DNA of 32,482 nt from Promethearchaeota archaeon (GTDB lineage: Archaea > Asgardarchaeota > Lokiarchaeia > Sigynarchaeales > SOKP01): NCBI GenBank assembly GCA_014730295.1, contig WJIN01000043.1:1-32482 (forward strand). The letters are read 5' to 3'. The notes under the pieces are model-generated. The model ran no database searches, was not told the DNA's origin, and saw nothing but the letters and a program-made list of their open reading frames with translations. The position numbers and the translations under genes were made by a program. Of this stretch, positions 1 through 7,183 are shown piece by piece (position 1 is the stretch's first letter; every line of letters begins with the position of its first letter).

Positions 1-1
1 A

Positions 2-760
2 TTTCATAAAAAATATTTTAATAGCGATTATGCTATGGACCCAGCAGCAGACAAAGGAAGAATCGAGAGCATTATGGATATAATCTCTCATAAAAAGATG
101 TATAAGATTATAACCCCTGAACCAGCGAAAGAAGAGGACATTTTAAGAGCCCATACGAAACGTCATTTAGACTCGATAAAACGAGATTCTTTATTATACA
201 AACTCGCTTCCTTAGCCGCGGGTGGGGCAATATTAGCCGCAGAAGAAGCATATGACGGCACTCCTACATTTGCTGTAATCCGACCTCCCGGACATCATGC
301 GTCTGCGGACTCATGCTGGGGATTTTGCTATTTTAATAATATAAGTATCAGTTTATTGAAGCTATACGCAGAAGAGAAAATACATTCTGCCTTTGTACTA
401 GATTTCGACCTTCATACGGGAGATGGTAATATTAATATTCTTTCTAATCGAGAAGATCACTTTAATGTGAAAATTTTAAATCCCAGAGCTGGGGAACGTA
501 TCGCATATTTAAATGAAGTGAGAGAATATATGGAAAACTTAAATGATATTGATATTTTTGTAGCCTCGGCGGGATTTGATGAAGGTATCGATGATTGGGG
601 TCACAAACTATATCCTGAGGATTATACCCGCTTGGGAGAAATGATGAAAGAATATTCTGAGCGTATATGTGAAGGACGCCGTTATGCATTATTAGAAGGG
701 GGCTATAATCATTCTGTGCTCGGAAAAAATGTTGATGCTTTCTGTGAAGGATTCCAATAG
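2..760 (+). CDS. Histone deacetylase / acetylpolyamine amidohydrolase family protein, 5'-truncated by window edge
   Basis: Zn-dependent deacetylase of the arginase/HDAC fold, which removes acetyl groups from lysine or polyamine amines. The first ATG is at 35, but the frame stays open to base 2 and encodes typical N-terminal family sequence (FHKKYFNSDYA), so the true start lies outside the window. Numbered from the ATG at 35, the motifs are RPPGHH at 83-88 (paired catalytic His), DFDLH at 123-127 (two Zn ligands), AGFDEG at 179-184 (third Zn ligand Asp) and EGGYNH at 221-226 (transition-state Tyr). After DFDLH the sequence is TGDG, where many HDACs have HGDG or HGNG. The gene ends 39 bp from the convergent FKBP gene. 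Whether the substrate is a protein lysine (archaeal chromatin) or a small acetylated amine cannot be told from sequence. The family call is firm. Confidence 0.9.
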   Translation, partial: FHKKYFNSDYAMDPAADKGRIESIMDIISHKKMYKIITPEPAKEEDILRAHTKRHLDSIKRDSLLYKLASLAAGGAILAAEEAYDGTPTFAVIRPPGHHASADSCWGFCYFNNISISLLKLYAEEKIHSAFVLDFDLHTGDGNINILSNREDHFNVKILNPRAGERIAYLNEVREYMENLNDIDIFVASAGFDEGIDDWGHKLYPEDYTRLGEMMKEYSERICEGRRYALLEGGYNHSVLGKNVDAFCEGFQ

Positions 761-799
761 AAATAAGGAAAATGTTTAATTTTCAAAAGAAAAATCTGT

Positions 800-1333
800 C
801 TAAAGGTGGATTATATCTTTTTCTTCTTTATGTTCATGGTCGTGATCACAAGATTCACAGCTAATACCGAGTTGGAAGGGATTAGGAACGGGATCTGGTT
901 CTAAATCGGTTTCTAATAGTTTCACTTCAAAGTGTAGGGCTTTTCCCGCTAGGGGTGGATTCATATCTACCAATATAAAGTCATCCTCGATAATTCTTAC
1001 CCATCCTGGAGAAGTCATACCGTTTGGAGCAACCACCTCAACTTGTTGTCCCAATTCTAGCTCATGTTCACCTTTAAGGTCTTTCTTAGAAATTTTCTCT
1101 ACTAATAATGGATTAAATTCTCCATACGCCTCTTGGGGGGTGAGCCAAAATTCCTTTTGCTCACCTTTTTCCATCCCGATGAGGTTTTTTTCTAATTCTG
1201 GAAGGACTTGACCCGTACCAAGCTGAATCTTTACCGGCTCTCCGTTCTCTTCTTCGCTGGAACTAATTAAATTTCCCTTTTTGTCTCTAAGCGTGTATAC
1301 AATTTTGATCACATCTCCATCTTCTACTACCAT
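800..1333 (-). CDS. FKBP-type peptidyl-prolyl isomerase, SlyD-like
   Basis: A 177-residue cis-trans prolyl isomerase and chaperone of the SlyD-like FKBP group, expected in the cytoplasm because there is no signal peptide. The N-terminal FKBP half starts at VVEDGDVIKIVYTLRDKKG, followed by GTGQVLPELEKNLIGMEKGE. An insert-in-flap (IF) chaperone domain lies roughly at residues 70-135, and the FKBP fold closes with the family signature LAGKALHFEVKLL. The C-terminal tail holds CESCDHDHEH, a short Cys/His cluster like the metal-binding tail of SlyD, so Ni/Zn binding is plausible. The ATG is well supported by AGAGGT eight bases upstream (1342-1347). Archaea use such short FKBPs as general folding helpers. 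The gene is convergent with the deacetylase gene and looks monocistronic. Confidence 0.93.
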   Translation of the reverse strand: MVVEDGDVIKIVYTLRDKKGNLISSSEEENGEPVKIQLGTGQVLPELEKNLIGMEKGEQKEFWLTPQEAYGEFNPLLVEKISKKDLKGEHELELGQQVEVVAPNGMTSPGWVRIIEDDFILVDMNPPLAGKALHFEVKLLETDLEPDPVPNPFQLGISCESCDHDHEHKEEKDIIHL

Positions 1334-1341
1334 TATAGTTT

Positions 1342-1347
1342 ACCTCT
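1342..1347 (-). promoter_or_regulatory. Ribosome binding site of the FKBP gene
   Basis: AGAGGT on the minus strand, eight bases before the ATG at 1333. It fixes that start. Confidence 0.6.
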
Positions 1348-1510
1348 ATGTTTTGATAAATAGATAGTATTACTATTGAGTCATTGTTTAATTTTAAAAC
1401 GCTTATGAATTAAATATAAAATTCAAGCAGAATTTTTAGAAAGATAATAAAATATTTCCTATCGATTGTAAAATATAAATTGAGAATGTGATTTAAACTA
1501 GATTGAACTA

Positions 1511-1530
1511 CCAGCCCCTAAAGGTGCTGG
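1511..1530 (-). repeat. Right-end palindrome of the tnpB relic
   Basis: Two nine-base arms (CCAGCCCCT and AGGTGCTGG) with one mismatch and a two-base spacer. The palindrome overlaps and follows the 3' end of the tnpB remnant, as expected for the subterminal hairpin at the right end of an IS200/IS605-family element. In living elements this hairpin is also the 3' end of the omega (guide) RNA. Confidence 0.6.
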
Positions 1531-1857
1531 ATTCTTGCTTCCTTGACCACCGCGCCTAAATGGCGTCTTACACGATCTCCACAAGCGTAATTTCCCGTAG
1601 TCCCTACGGTAGGTCATGAAATGACTGGGATGCCTCTCTCTTCTAAGAGGCGTATTCCTTCTTTCTTAATATTAGCAGACGCGTTTTTATCTCGATGATG
1701 ATGAGTGCCACATTCCGGGGCACGTCCATTCACATTCGCTTAAAGTTAAGTTCTTATTTTTATATCCGCAAACAGAGCAGAGTTTACTTGAGGGAAAAAA
1801 ACGGTCTACTTCTTGATAGCGCTTACCGCGATTCCATTATATTTTGATCAATTCGAT
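1518..1857 (-). pseudogene. tnpB: Decayed TnpB (IS200/IS605-type RNA-guided nuclease), C-terminal fragment
   Basis: Reading the minus strand from 1857 gives the C-terminal third of a TnpB/OrfB protein. It shows the lead-in [16 protein letters not shown], then a second knuckle [20 protein letters not shown], then NIKKEGIRLLEERGIPVIS and GNYACGDRV. This is the zinc ribbon (C-x2-C ... C-x2-C) followed by the conserved RDxNAxxNI motif with the last RuvC-like acidic residue. The frame is broken three ways: a TAA at 1837-1839, a one-base frameshift near 1715-1717 between the two halves of the second knuckle, and a TGA at 1614-1616. The normal-looking end is TAG at 1518-1520. The N-terminal two thirds are absent. 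The copy is certainly non-functional. Confidence 0.85.
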
Positions 1858-1911
1858 AGGATAAAAAGGATATAACTATCTGAGTTTAGTGATTTTTAAA
1901 CGCATCCATCC

Positions 1912-1927
1912 ACGCCCTTAAGGGCGT
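1912..1927. repeat. Perfect 16-bp palindrome beside the tnpB relic
   Basis: ACGCCCTTAAGGGCGT is a perfect inverted repeat, unusually GC-rich for this region, about 55 bp beyond the 5' edge of the recognisable tnpB remnant. It could be the left-end hairpin of the same element after an internal deletion, or the right-end hairpin of a second vanished element. On the minus strand the palindrome is followed by GGATGGATGCG, which resembles sequence after right-end hairpins. Confidence 0.45.
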
Positions 1928-2050
1928 TGCTTTCTGCGTAAAAAACGGTAAATTTTCTGGCTAAACTATAACACTCCACTTATATTACCTAAGTTGTTTA
2001 ATGATAAGAATATTATAAATCAAATAAAAATAAAAAGATGATAATAGGGG

Positions 2051-3370
2051 TTAAATCTGAAAAAATGCTTCCTCAAATTCGGGTTTTCCTTTATATTTTT
2101 GCATAAATAATAAAGGCGCTTTATCGATATTTTTATAGAAATAGGAAGGAACTCGTATTCCCGCCTTTTTTAATCCTTCTTTCAACTCATCAAGAGAAGG
2201 TGGACATCCCTTAATCGCAATTAATTCATTTATGTTAGGATGATCTTTATTCTTTGTATATTGACATTGGCCCAGCAAGATCGTCTTGTTCATCCCTTCT
2301 GTGGGTTCCATTTCTTTTCCCGTAAGAACTTCGATATTATCATAAGCTTCACCCTTATAGGCGGTCTTTATGGCGGTTAAAATAATCCCATTCAGCATTG
2401 AACAGAAAGTACACATTGATTCATCATACTTGTGATATTTTATACCTTCGATTCCTGCTTTAGCATATGGGAGAGGTAAAGTATCATTTTCTTTATAAAC
2501 GTAATCCCATTCATGAGGTTTTGCTAAATCCTCGATTTTTTCTCCTTTTATTTCAATCTCTGATAAATCAGTTGTTCTATTTCGGTCTTTTGCTGCTTGG
2601 ACGAGATGTGGAACAGCGGAAGGGTCGATATCTAGTAGGTTTGCTCCCACCAAATCAGCAGATAGGAGGTCTCTTGATGCCACGAGTATATTACTACGAT
2701 GAGCTTTCCCATCCATCGCGGGTCCCCTTTCAAGGGTATATATTCCATCAATAATAGTTAATGTGGGAGGTATTTTATTGGCCAACTGCGCAACATTATA
2801 ATGCAAATCATGCTCCGGATCGGCGCTATGAAATTTTTTCCGAGATGGTATATTGATGAGCCCTTTAATATTTTTTAAGCCCAAACTGACAACACATTGC
2901 GCGTGTGTCTTTAAAACAGGTAGATCAATAAGAAAATCTGAATTAAGCATATCTGCGTTCATCTTTACTGATAAATCGTCTGTAAGGTTTATTCGTTCAA
3001 AAGGTCGTTCAAATGTATTATAGACCTTAATTCCATATCTCTCTTGGAGATCATAATATCCAAGATATTCAAATGCTTGTTTAGCAGTTTCCTTATCGTC
3101 CTTATCTTCAGTGATGATACCTTCCCCGATGGTAATATCAGAAAACCCTTCCTCATTCAGAATTCTTACGACATCTTCTACAACTCTACTGGTGGTAATC
3201 ATTCCCCATTTTGGGAAATCACAATGGCGATTCCAATACACAACATTCGGTTTAATGAATATTTTAGAATCTTTGGGAATATCCTTTAATCCGTTAATCA
3301 GATCGATCACTTTTTTTACAGATTCGTAAGATTTCTTATATTCAACAATGGAAACGTGGTATTTTGACAT
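2051..3370 (-). CDS. DUF362 domain-containing protein with C-terminal four-cysteine region
   Basis: A 439-residue member of the DUF362 family, a widespread archaeal and bacterial group of uncertain biochemistry that often carries Fe-S clusters. The DUF362 core covers roughly residues 30-260: KPN at 40-42, IGEG near 81-84, PVLKTH at 151-156, LKNIKGL at 165-171, and DGIYTLERGP near 208-217. The C-terminal region has four cysteines in conserved-looking settings: C320 and C323 (MCTFC), C369 (LGQCQ) and C389 (KGCPPS), which could ligate a metal or cluster. No signal peptide or membrane helix is seen. Starts at ATG 3370. It has no close operon partner; the ATPase gene upstream on the same strand is 235 bp away. 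The family assignment is firm; no specific reaction can be given. Confidence 0.85.
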   Translation of the reverse strand: MSKYHVSIVEYKKSYESVKKVIDLINGLKDIPKDSKIFIKPNVVYWNRHCDFPKWGMITTSRVVEDVVRILNEEGFSDITIGEGIITEDKDDKETAKQAFEYLGYYDLQERYGIKVYNTFERPFERINLTDDLSVKMNADMLNSDFLIDLPVLKTHAQCVVSLGLKNIKGLINIPSRKKFHSADPEHDLHYNVAQLANKIPPTLTIIDGIYTLERGPAMDGKAHRSNILVASRDLLSADLVGANLLDIDPSAVPHLVQAAKDRNRTTDLSEIEIKGEKIEDLAKPHEWDYVYKENDTLPLPYAKAGIEGIKYHKYDESMCTFCSMLNGIILTAIKTAYKGEAYDNIEVLTGKEMEPTEGMNKTILLGQCQYTKNKDHPNINELIAIKGCPPSLDELKEGLKKAGIRVPSYFYKNIDKAPLLFMQKYKGKPEFEEAFFQI

Positions 3371-3605
3371 ATCTATTTCAAGTCCAGAATAACTTTTTTA
3401 TTAAATTAATAAAATCTAGTTCCTAATAAAATTAAACTCATTTAGTTTAATAATTGATATAGATTTAATATTTTCCTTTTATGAGTGTATTTAATCAACT
3501 CAGAGACAGAGAAACTAGTGTTATTCTAAAATAAAATGGTTTTACTTAGGTAGAGAAAATCAAAAAATAAAATAATTAGAAAAAATTAATAAGAAAAAAG
3601 AAAGA

Positions 3606-6488
3606 TCAGAAAACTATATCCTTTTTCCTGGCATAATATTTAACGATTTCAAAGCCTATTATACATATTAATGAAATTAGAAAACATACCAACCAATCAG
3701 ACCAAGTGAGGTACATAAACATGAAATTTATTCCAATCTCGGCTAAGGTTATCTGGACTCCCGGAATATAGATCAACATAAGTAAAACTGAAAATAGAAA
3801 TCCTGTGATATAAACCATTAATCGATTTCGATCTTCGATTAAGCTTTTTATTAAGCTTTTATTTGGACGTCTAATTTGAAACACTAGGAAAGTTTCACAA
3901 AAGAATAAAGTAATCATCAGCATGGTCAACGATTTTGTCCAGATTCGGGAAATCGGAGAATCCAAGAAATTAGTAGATGAGATATACAAATCATTCAATG
4001 CCCCAAATTCATAATTTTCTGGGTAAACAGGATATATTCCTAATATTGTAATAAAATAGACTAAGAGCATGGAAATAGCTAGTAGTATCCCAAAAGCGAA
4101 GAGCAACAGAATGGTATTTTTAGACAATATCTCTTCAGAGTTTCTTGGTTTTTCATTCATAACATCACTGGAAAATTTATCAAATGTAAGGATAAAACCC
4201 GGAAATGTATGAAGTGTGATTGAAAGGAAAATCCACTGAAAGTAAAATTCTTCGGTTAAAAAATAGGGTAAATCAAGAATAACTGCCAAGATAAACTGAA
4301 CTATTCCTTCAAACAGATTGATACAAATATAGAAAAACACCACTGCACGAATTTTGGAAAATATTCCCCTTCCTTGTTCTATGCCCTTGACTATGGAATT
4401 GAATGAATCATCAGAGATAACCATATCCGAAGCTTCCTTGGCTACATCCGTTCCTTGTATCCCCATTGCCACACCGACATCTGCCATATTTAACGCTAAG
4501 GAGTCATTCACACCATCCCCAGTCATCGCCACCACGCGATTTTCATCTTTGTATCGCTTTACGATATTTTCTTTATGTTTAGGAGACACGCGAGCAAAAA
4601 CCTTGACTCGATTGAAATCATAAGAAGATTCAATTTCATTTACTTGTTTTCCTTCGATTACCATATCATTATCATTATTAATAATCGCGATTTGCCGAGC
4701 TATTGCTTCAGCTGTTATAGTAGAATCTCCTGTAATCATTAAAACTTTTACACCCGCGTTTTTACATTGCTCTACCGATTCTTTCACTCCTTCTCTGGGA
4801 GGATCCAAAATAGTGACGAATCCCAAATAAACCATATCTGATTCGAATTTATCTCTATTATCTTCTGTTGGTTCTGGCATCATATAAAAATCTTTATAGC
4901 AAAGACTTAAAATTCTATAGCCTTGCGAGGCATATTCTTCTATAATCCCTTGAACTTTGGTTTTCAGCTCATTTGTAAATTCTTTTTCCGTTCCATTATA
5001 ATATATTTGACTACACCGAGGGATTAAAATTTCGCTTGCTCCTTTTGTAAAGGAAAAGTTTTTTTCATCTTTTCGGTAAATTTTCGTCATCCGTTTAATA
5101 GAGGAATCAAATGGATACTCCTTTACTAAGTCATATTCCTCAAGCATATAATCTCCCATTATTTTTTGAAATAACACTACTAACGCTCCTTCCGTGGGTG
5201 AGCCAATAACCTTCCAATTATCTACAATTTTACTCTCCCTTCCCGCTGTCTCTATCTCAGATTTCACTAAAGCGGAATTATTATTCAAAAATGCGGAAAT
5301 TAATAATAATTTTAGATGAGGGTGATCTTCAATATGTTTTATATATTCGGTATGCTTTCCATTTCCTACCTTTATTATTTCGCCTTCTGGGGTGTATCCA
5401 CTTCCAGTCACTTTATAATTTGAGCCATTCGACCAAATATGTTGCACAGACATTTGATTTTTTGTCAAAGTACCTGTTTTGTCAGAACATACCACGCTGA
5501 CACGTCCTAAACTATCCACAGATGCTAAATTTCTTATTATTACCCCTTTACGGGCCATTGCGAGCACCCCAGTTAATAGAACTATTGTAGTTAATAAAGG
5601 AATATTTATGGGAAGAATATCAAGTGCCGAATTCAAACTTTTCACAATTTCAAAACTCTCAAATCCACTAGCAAAAAAGATAAAAAAGAGTGTCACCAAC
5701 CAGAAAACAATGACAGCAATCCCTAACCATTTTCCAAAATTATTCATCTTTTTCTGGATAGGTATTTCAGTGGTTCCCGCGGATTTAAGGCCCTCAGAGA
5801 TTTTCCCAATTTCCGTATCTCCACCAGTTTTTACTGCAATTGCTTTTCCATTTCCCATAGTGATATAGGTCCCATAAAAGACCATATTTTCTCTTTCTTG
5901 AATGGATTTAGATCCATGAATTGCTTTACCTTCGGAATCCTTTTTCACAGGCTCACTTTCACCGGTCAATGACGCTTCATTCACTTCAAGATTCGTACCG
6001 CTCACAATTCTCGCATCTGCAGGGATTTTGTCCCCTTGATTAAGAACGAGTAATTCTCCTAATGCAACTTCTCTTGTCGGGATTTCAATTTTTTTACTTT
6101 CCCTTATCACGGTTGTTGTAGGGGCTGCGAGCTCCTTTAAAGCCTCAAGTTTTTTCTGGGCGCGATATTGTTGGATGATCGCAACTAAACAATTTAAAAG
6201 AACAATTCCCAGAGTAAGGGCAATAATTAGAAAATTACCTCTAAATCCTAATAGACTAGCCACTAATAAAATAAGGGCTCCAACTAAATAAATAACAATT
6301 AACCAGTTAAATAATGGAGCTAAATAAATTTTAACAAAACTTCTCTTATACTTTGGAAGTTCGTTATAGCCAAACTTTTCAAGTCTTTGTTGTGCCTCTC
6401 CTTGATTAAGACCAGAATGGGCATTAGTATCAAGTTCTGCATACAATTTATTTAGTGTTAAATTATAGTAATTTTGATTTGTTTCCAT
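3606..6488 (-). CDS. P-type cation-transporting ATPase (P2/P3-like), copy 1
   Basis: A 960-residue ATP-driven ion pump in the cytoplasmic membrane. It begins with an N-terminal cation-ATPase domain (residues ~8-65) and M1-M2. The actuator domain has TGES at 175-178, and M3-M4 follow. The phosphorylation site is DKTGT at 336-340 (Asp336), the nucleotide-domain motif is KGASE at 482-486, and the hinge is TGD at 586-588 and GDGVND at 657-662. M5-M10 run to the C-terminus. Overall architecture is that of Ca2+/Na+/H+ pumps, not heavy-metal pumps, since no CPC motif or metal-binding N-terminal domain is present. The M4 motif is LPINIP (292-297) instead of PEGLP, so the ion-binding Glu is Ile. M5 keeps N724 and E727, and M6 has His760 where Ca2+ pumps have Asp. 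The ion therefore cannot be assigned. A paralogue lies immediately upstream on the same strand. Confidence 0.92.
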   Translation of the reverse strand: METNQNYYNLTLNKLYAELDTNAHSGLNQGEAQQRLEKFGYNELPKYKRSFVKIYLAPLFNWLIVIYLVGALILLVASLLGFRGNFLIIALTLGIVLLNCLVAIIQQYRAQKKLEALKELAAPTTTVIRESKKIEIPTREVALGELLVLNQGDKIPADARIVSGTNLEVNEASLTGESEPVKKDSEGKAIHGSKSIQERENMVFYGTYITMGNGKAIAVKTGGDTEIGKISEGLKSAGTTEIPIQKKMNNFGKWLGIAVIVFWLVTLFFIFFASGFESFEIVKSLNSALDILPINIPLLTTIVLLTGVLAMARKGVIIRNLASVDSLGRVSVVCSDKTGTLTKNQMSVQHIWSNGSNYKVTGSGYTPEGEIIKVGNGKHTEYIKHIEDHPHLKLLLISAFLNNNSALVKSEIETAGRESKIVDNWKVIGSPTEGALVVLFQKIMGDYMLEEYDLVKEYPFDSSIKRMTKIYRKDEKNFSFTKGASEILIPRCSQIYYNGTEKEFTNELKTKVQGIIEEYASQGYRILSLCYKDFYMMPEPTEDNRDKFESDMVYLGFVTILDPPREGVKESVEQCKNAGVKVLMITGDSTITAEAIARQIAIINNDNDMVIEGKQVNEIESSYDFNRVKVFARVSPKHKENIVKRYKDENRVVAMTGDGVNDSLALNMADVGVAMGIQGTDVAKEASDMVISDDSFNSIVKGIEQGRGIFSKIRAVVFFYICINLFEGIVQFILAVILDLPYFLTEEFYFQWIFLSITLHTFPGFILTFDKFSSDVMNEKPRNSEEILSKNTILLLFAFGILLAISMLLVYFITILGIYPVYPENYEFGALNDLYISSTNFLDSPISRIWTKSLTMLMITLFFCETFLVFQIRRPNKSLIKSLIEDRNRLMVYITGFLFSVLLMLIYIPGVQITLAEIGINFMFMYLTWSDWLVCFLISLICIIGFEIVKYYARKKDIVF

Positions 6489-7183
6489 AAATATCTACTA
6501 TCATTTTTAATTTGAAATCAAGATTAATCAAAAAAGTCGATTATCGTTAGTTTTTTATAATAAGTTTATAATAGAATACGTTTATATAATTTTAGATATT
6601 TGTCAGATTATATCTCATTTAAAGATTAAAACTTGAGAATTTATATTTTTATTTATTCTTTAGCTTCTTGAATTTTTCTTCTAATCTTTGTACTTTTTGT
6701 TCACTCTATTTTAGCTTTTTTAATTTTTTATTGGTCTTTGTAAATAAGACTTCAAACTTTTCTAACCTTAAAAGGATGAGCCTATTATAATTCATAACCA
6801 GAATTATGCTTGATCTGACGTTTTTTTAACCCCAAACGAAAGGGAATGTATTCATTTATATCATTAAAGCATCAAAATTCTTAATCTCTCCATCTATACT
6901 TATTTCGCGCAATTAATTGATGGTATATAACCCATCTTTTAGAATAACATATACTCGCAAAATTTAATCATCATTAAATCATAAAATTAAAAACATTGAA
7001 ATTTTTTAACTTAAATTATGCGACTTCCGCTGAAAGAACTCATTTCTCATCAAATATCTCCTATTGATAATAAGGATGCCTTATTAACTCAATAAAAGAA
7101 CTTAGAAGGAAAAGAAGTTTGGGCTTAACCCTCATATTCCTAAATTTTTATTTCTTAATCCTAATATTTTGAGAAAAAAAGAA
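6489..7183. other. 695-bp gap between the two ATPase genes, with broken coding traces
   Basis: No intact gene. Two stretches look like decayed coding sequence. On the minus strand at about 6650-6860, stop-interrupted frames read as a polar leader (DINEYIPFRLGLKKRQ) followed, in another frame, by a Lys/Glu/Leu-rich coiled coil (SEQKVQRLEEKFKKLKNK). On the plus strand at about 7018-7190, interrupted frames read MRLPLKELISHQ and then, after stops and a frame change, FGLNPHIPKFLFLNPNILRK. I cannot match either to a family. The rest is AT-rich and must hold the promoter for the 3606-6488 gene. Confidence 0.3.

Larger units (their letters stand above)
1334..2050. other. Gene-free 717-bp stretch with a transposon relic
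   Basis: No intact gene. The middle part (about 1511-1930) is richer in GC than its AT-rich surroundings and contains a decayed tnpB on the minus strand plus two palindromes, listed separately. The rest (1334-1500 and 1930-2050) is AT-rich and would hold the promoter of the FKBP gene on one side and the 3' end of the DUF362 gene on the other. Confidence 0.7.

Noticed and set aside
1912..1927. GC-rich palindrome considered as an intrinsic terminator of the DUF362 gene
   Set aside because: No T-tract follows on the minus strand where it would be needed, it is over 120 bp from the stop codon, and its position next to the tnpB relic explains it better.
5479..5868. 129-codon plus-strand frame inside ATPase copy 1
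   Set aside because: Antisense to the conserved region around the phosphorylation site; similar shadows occur in copy 2 at the same places.
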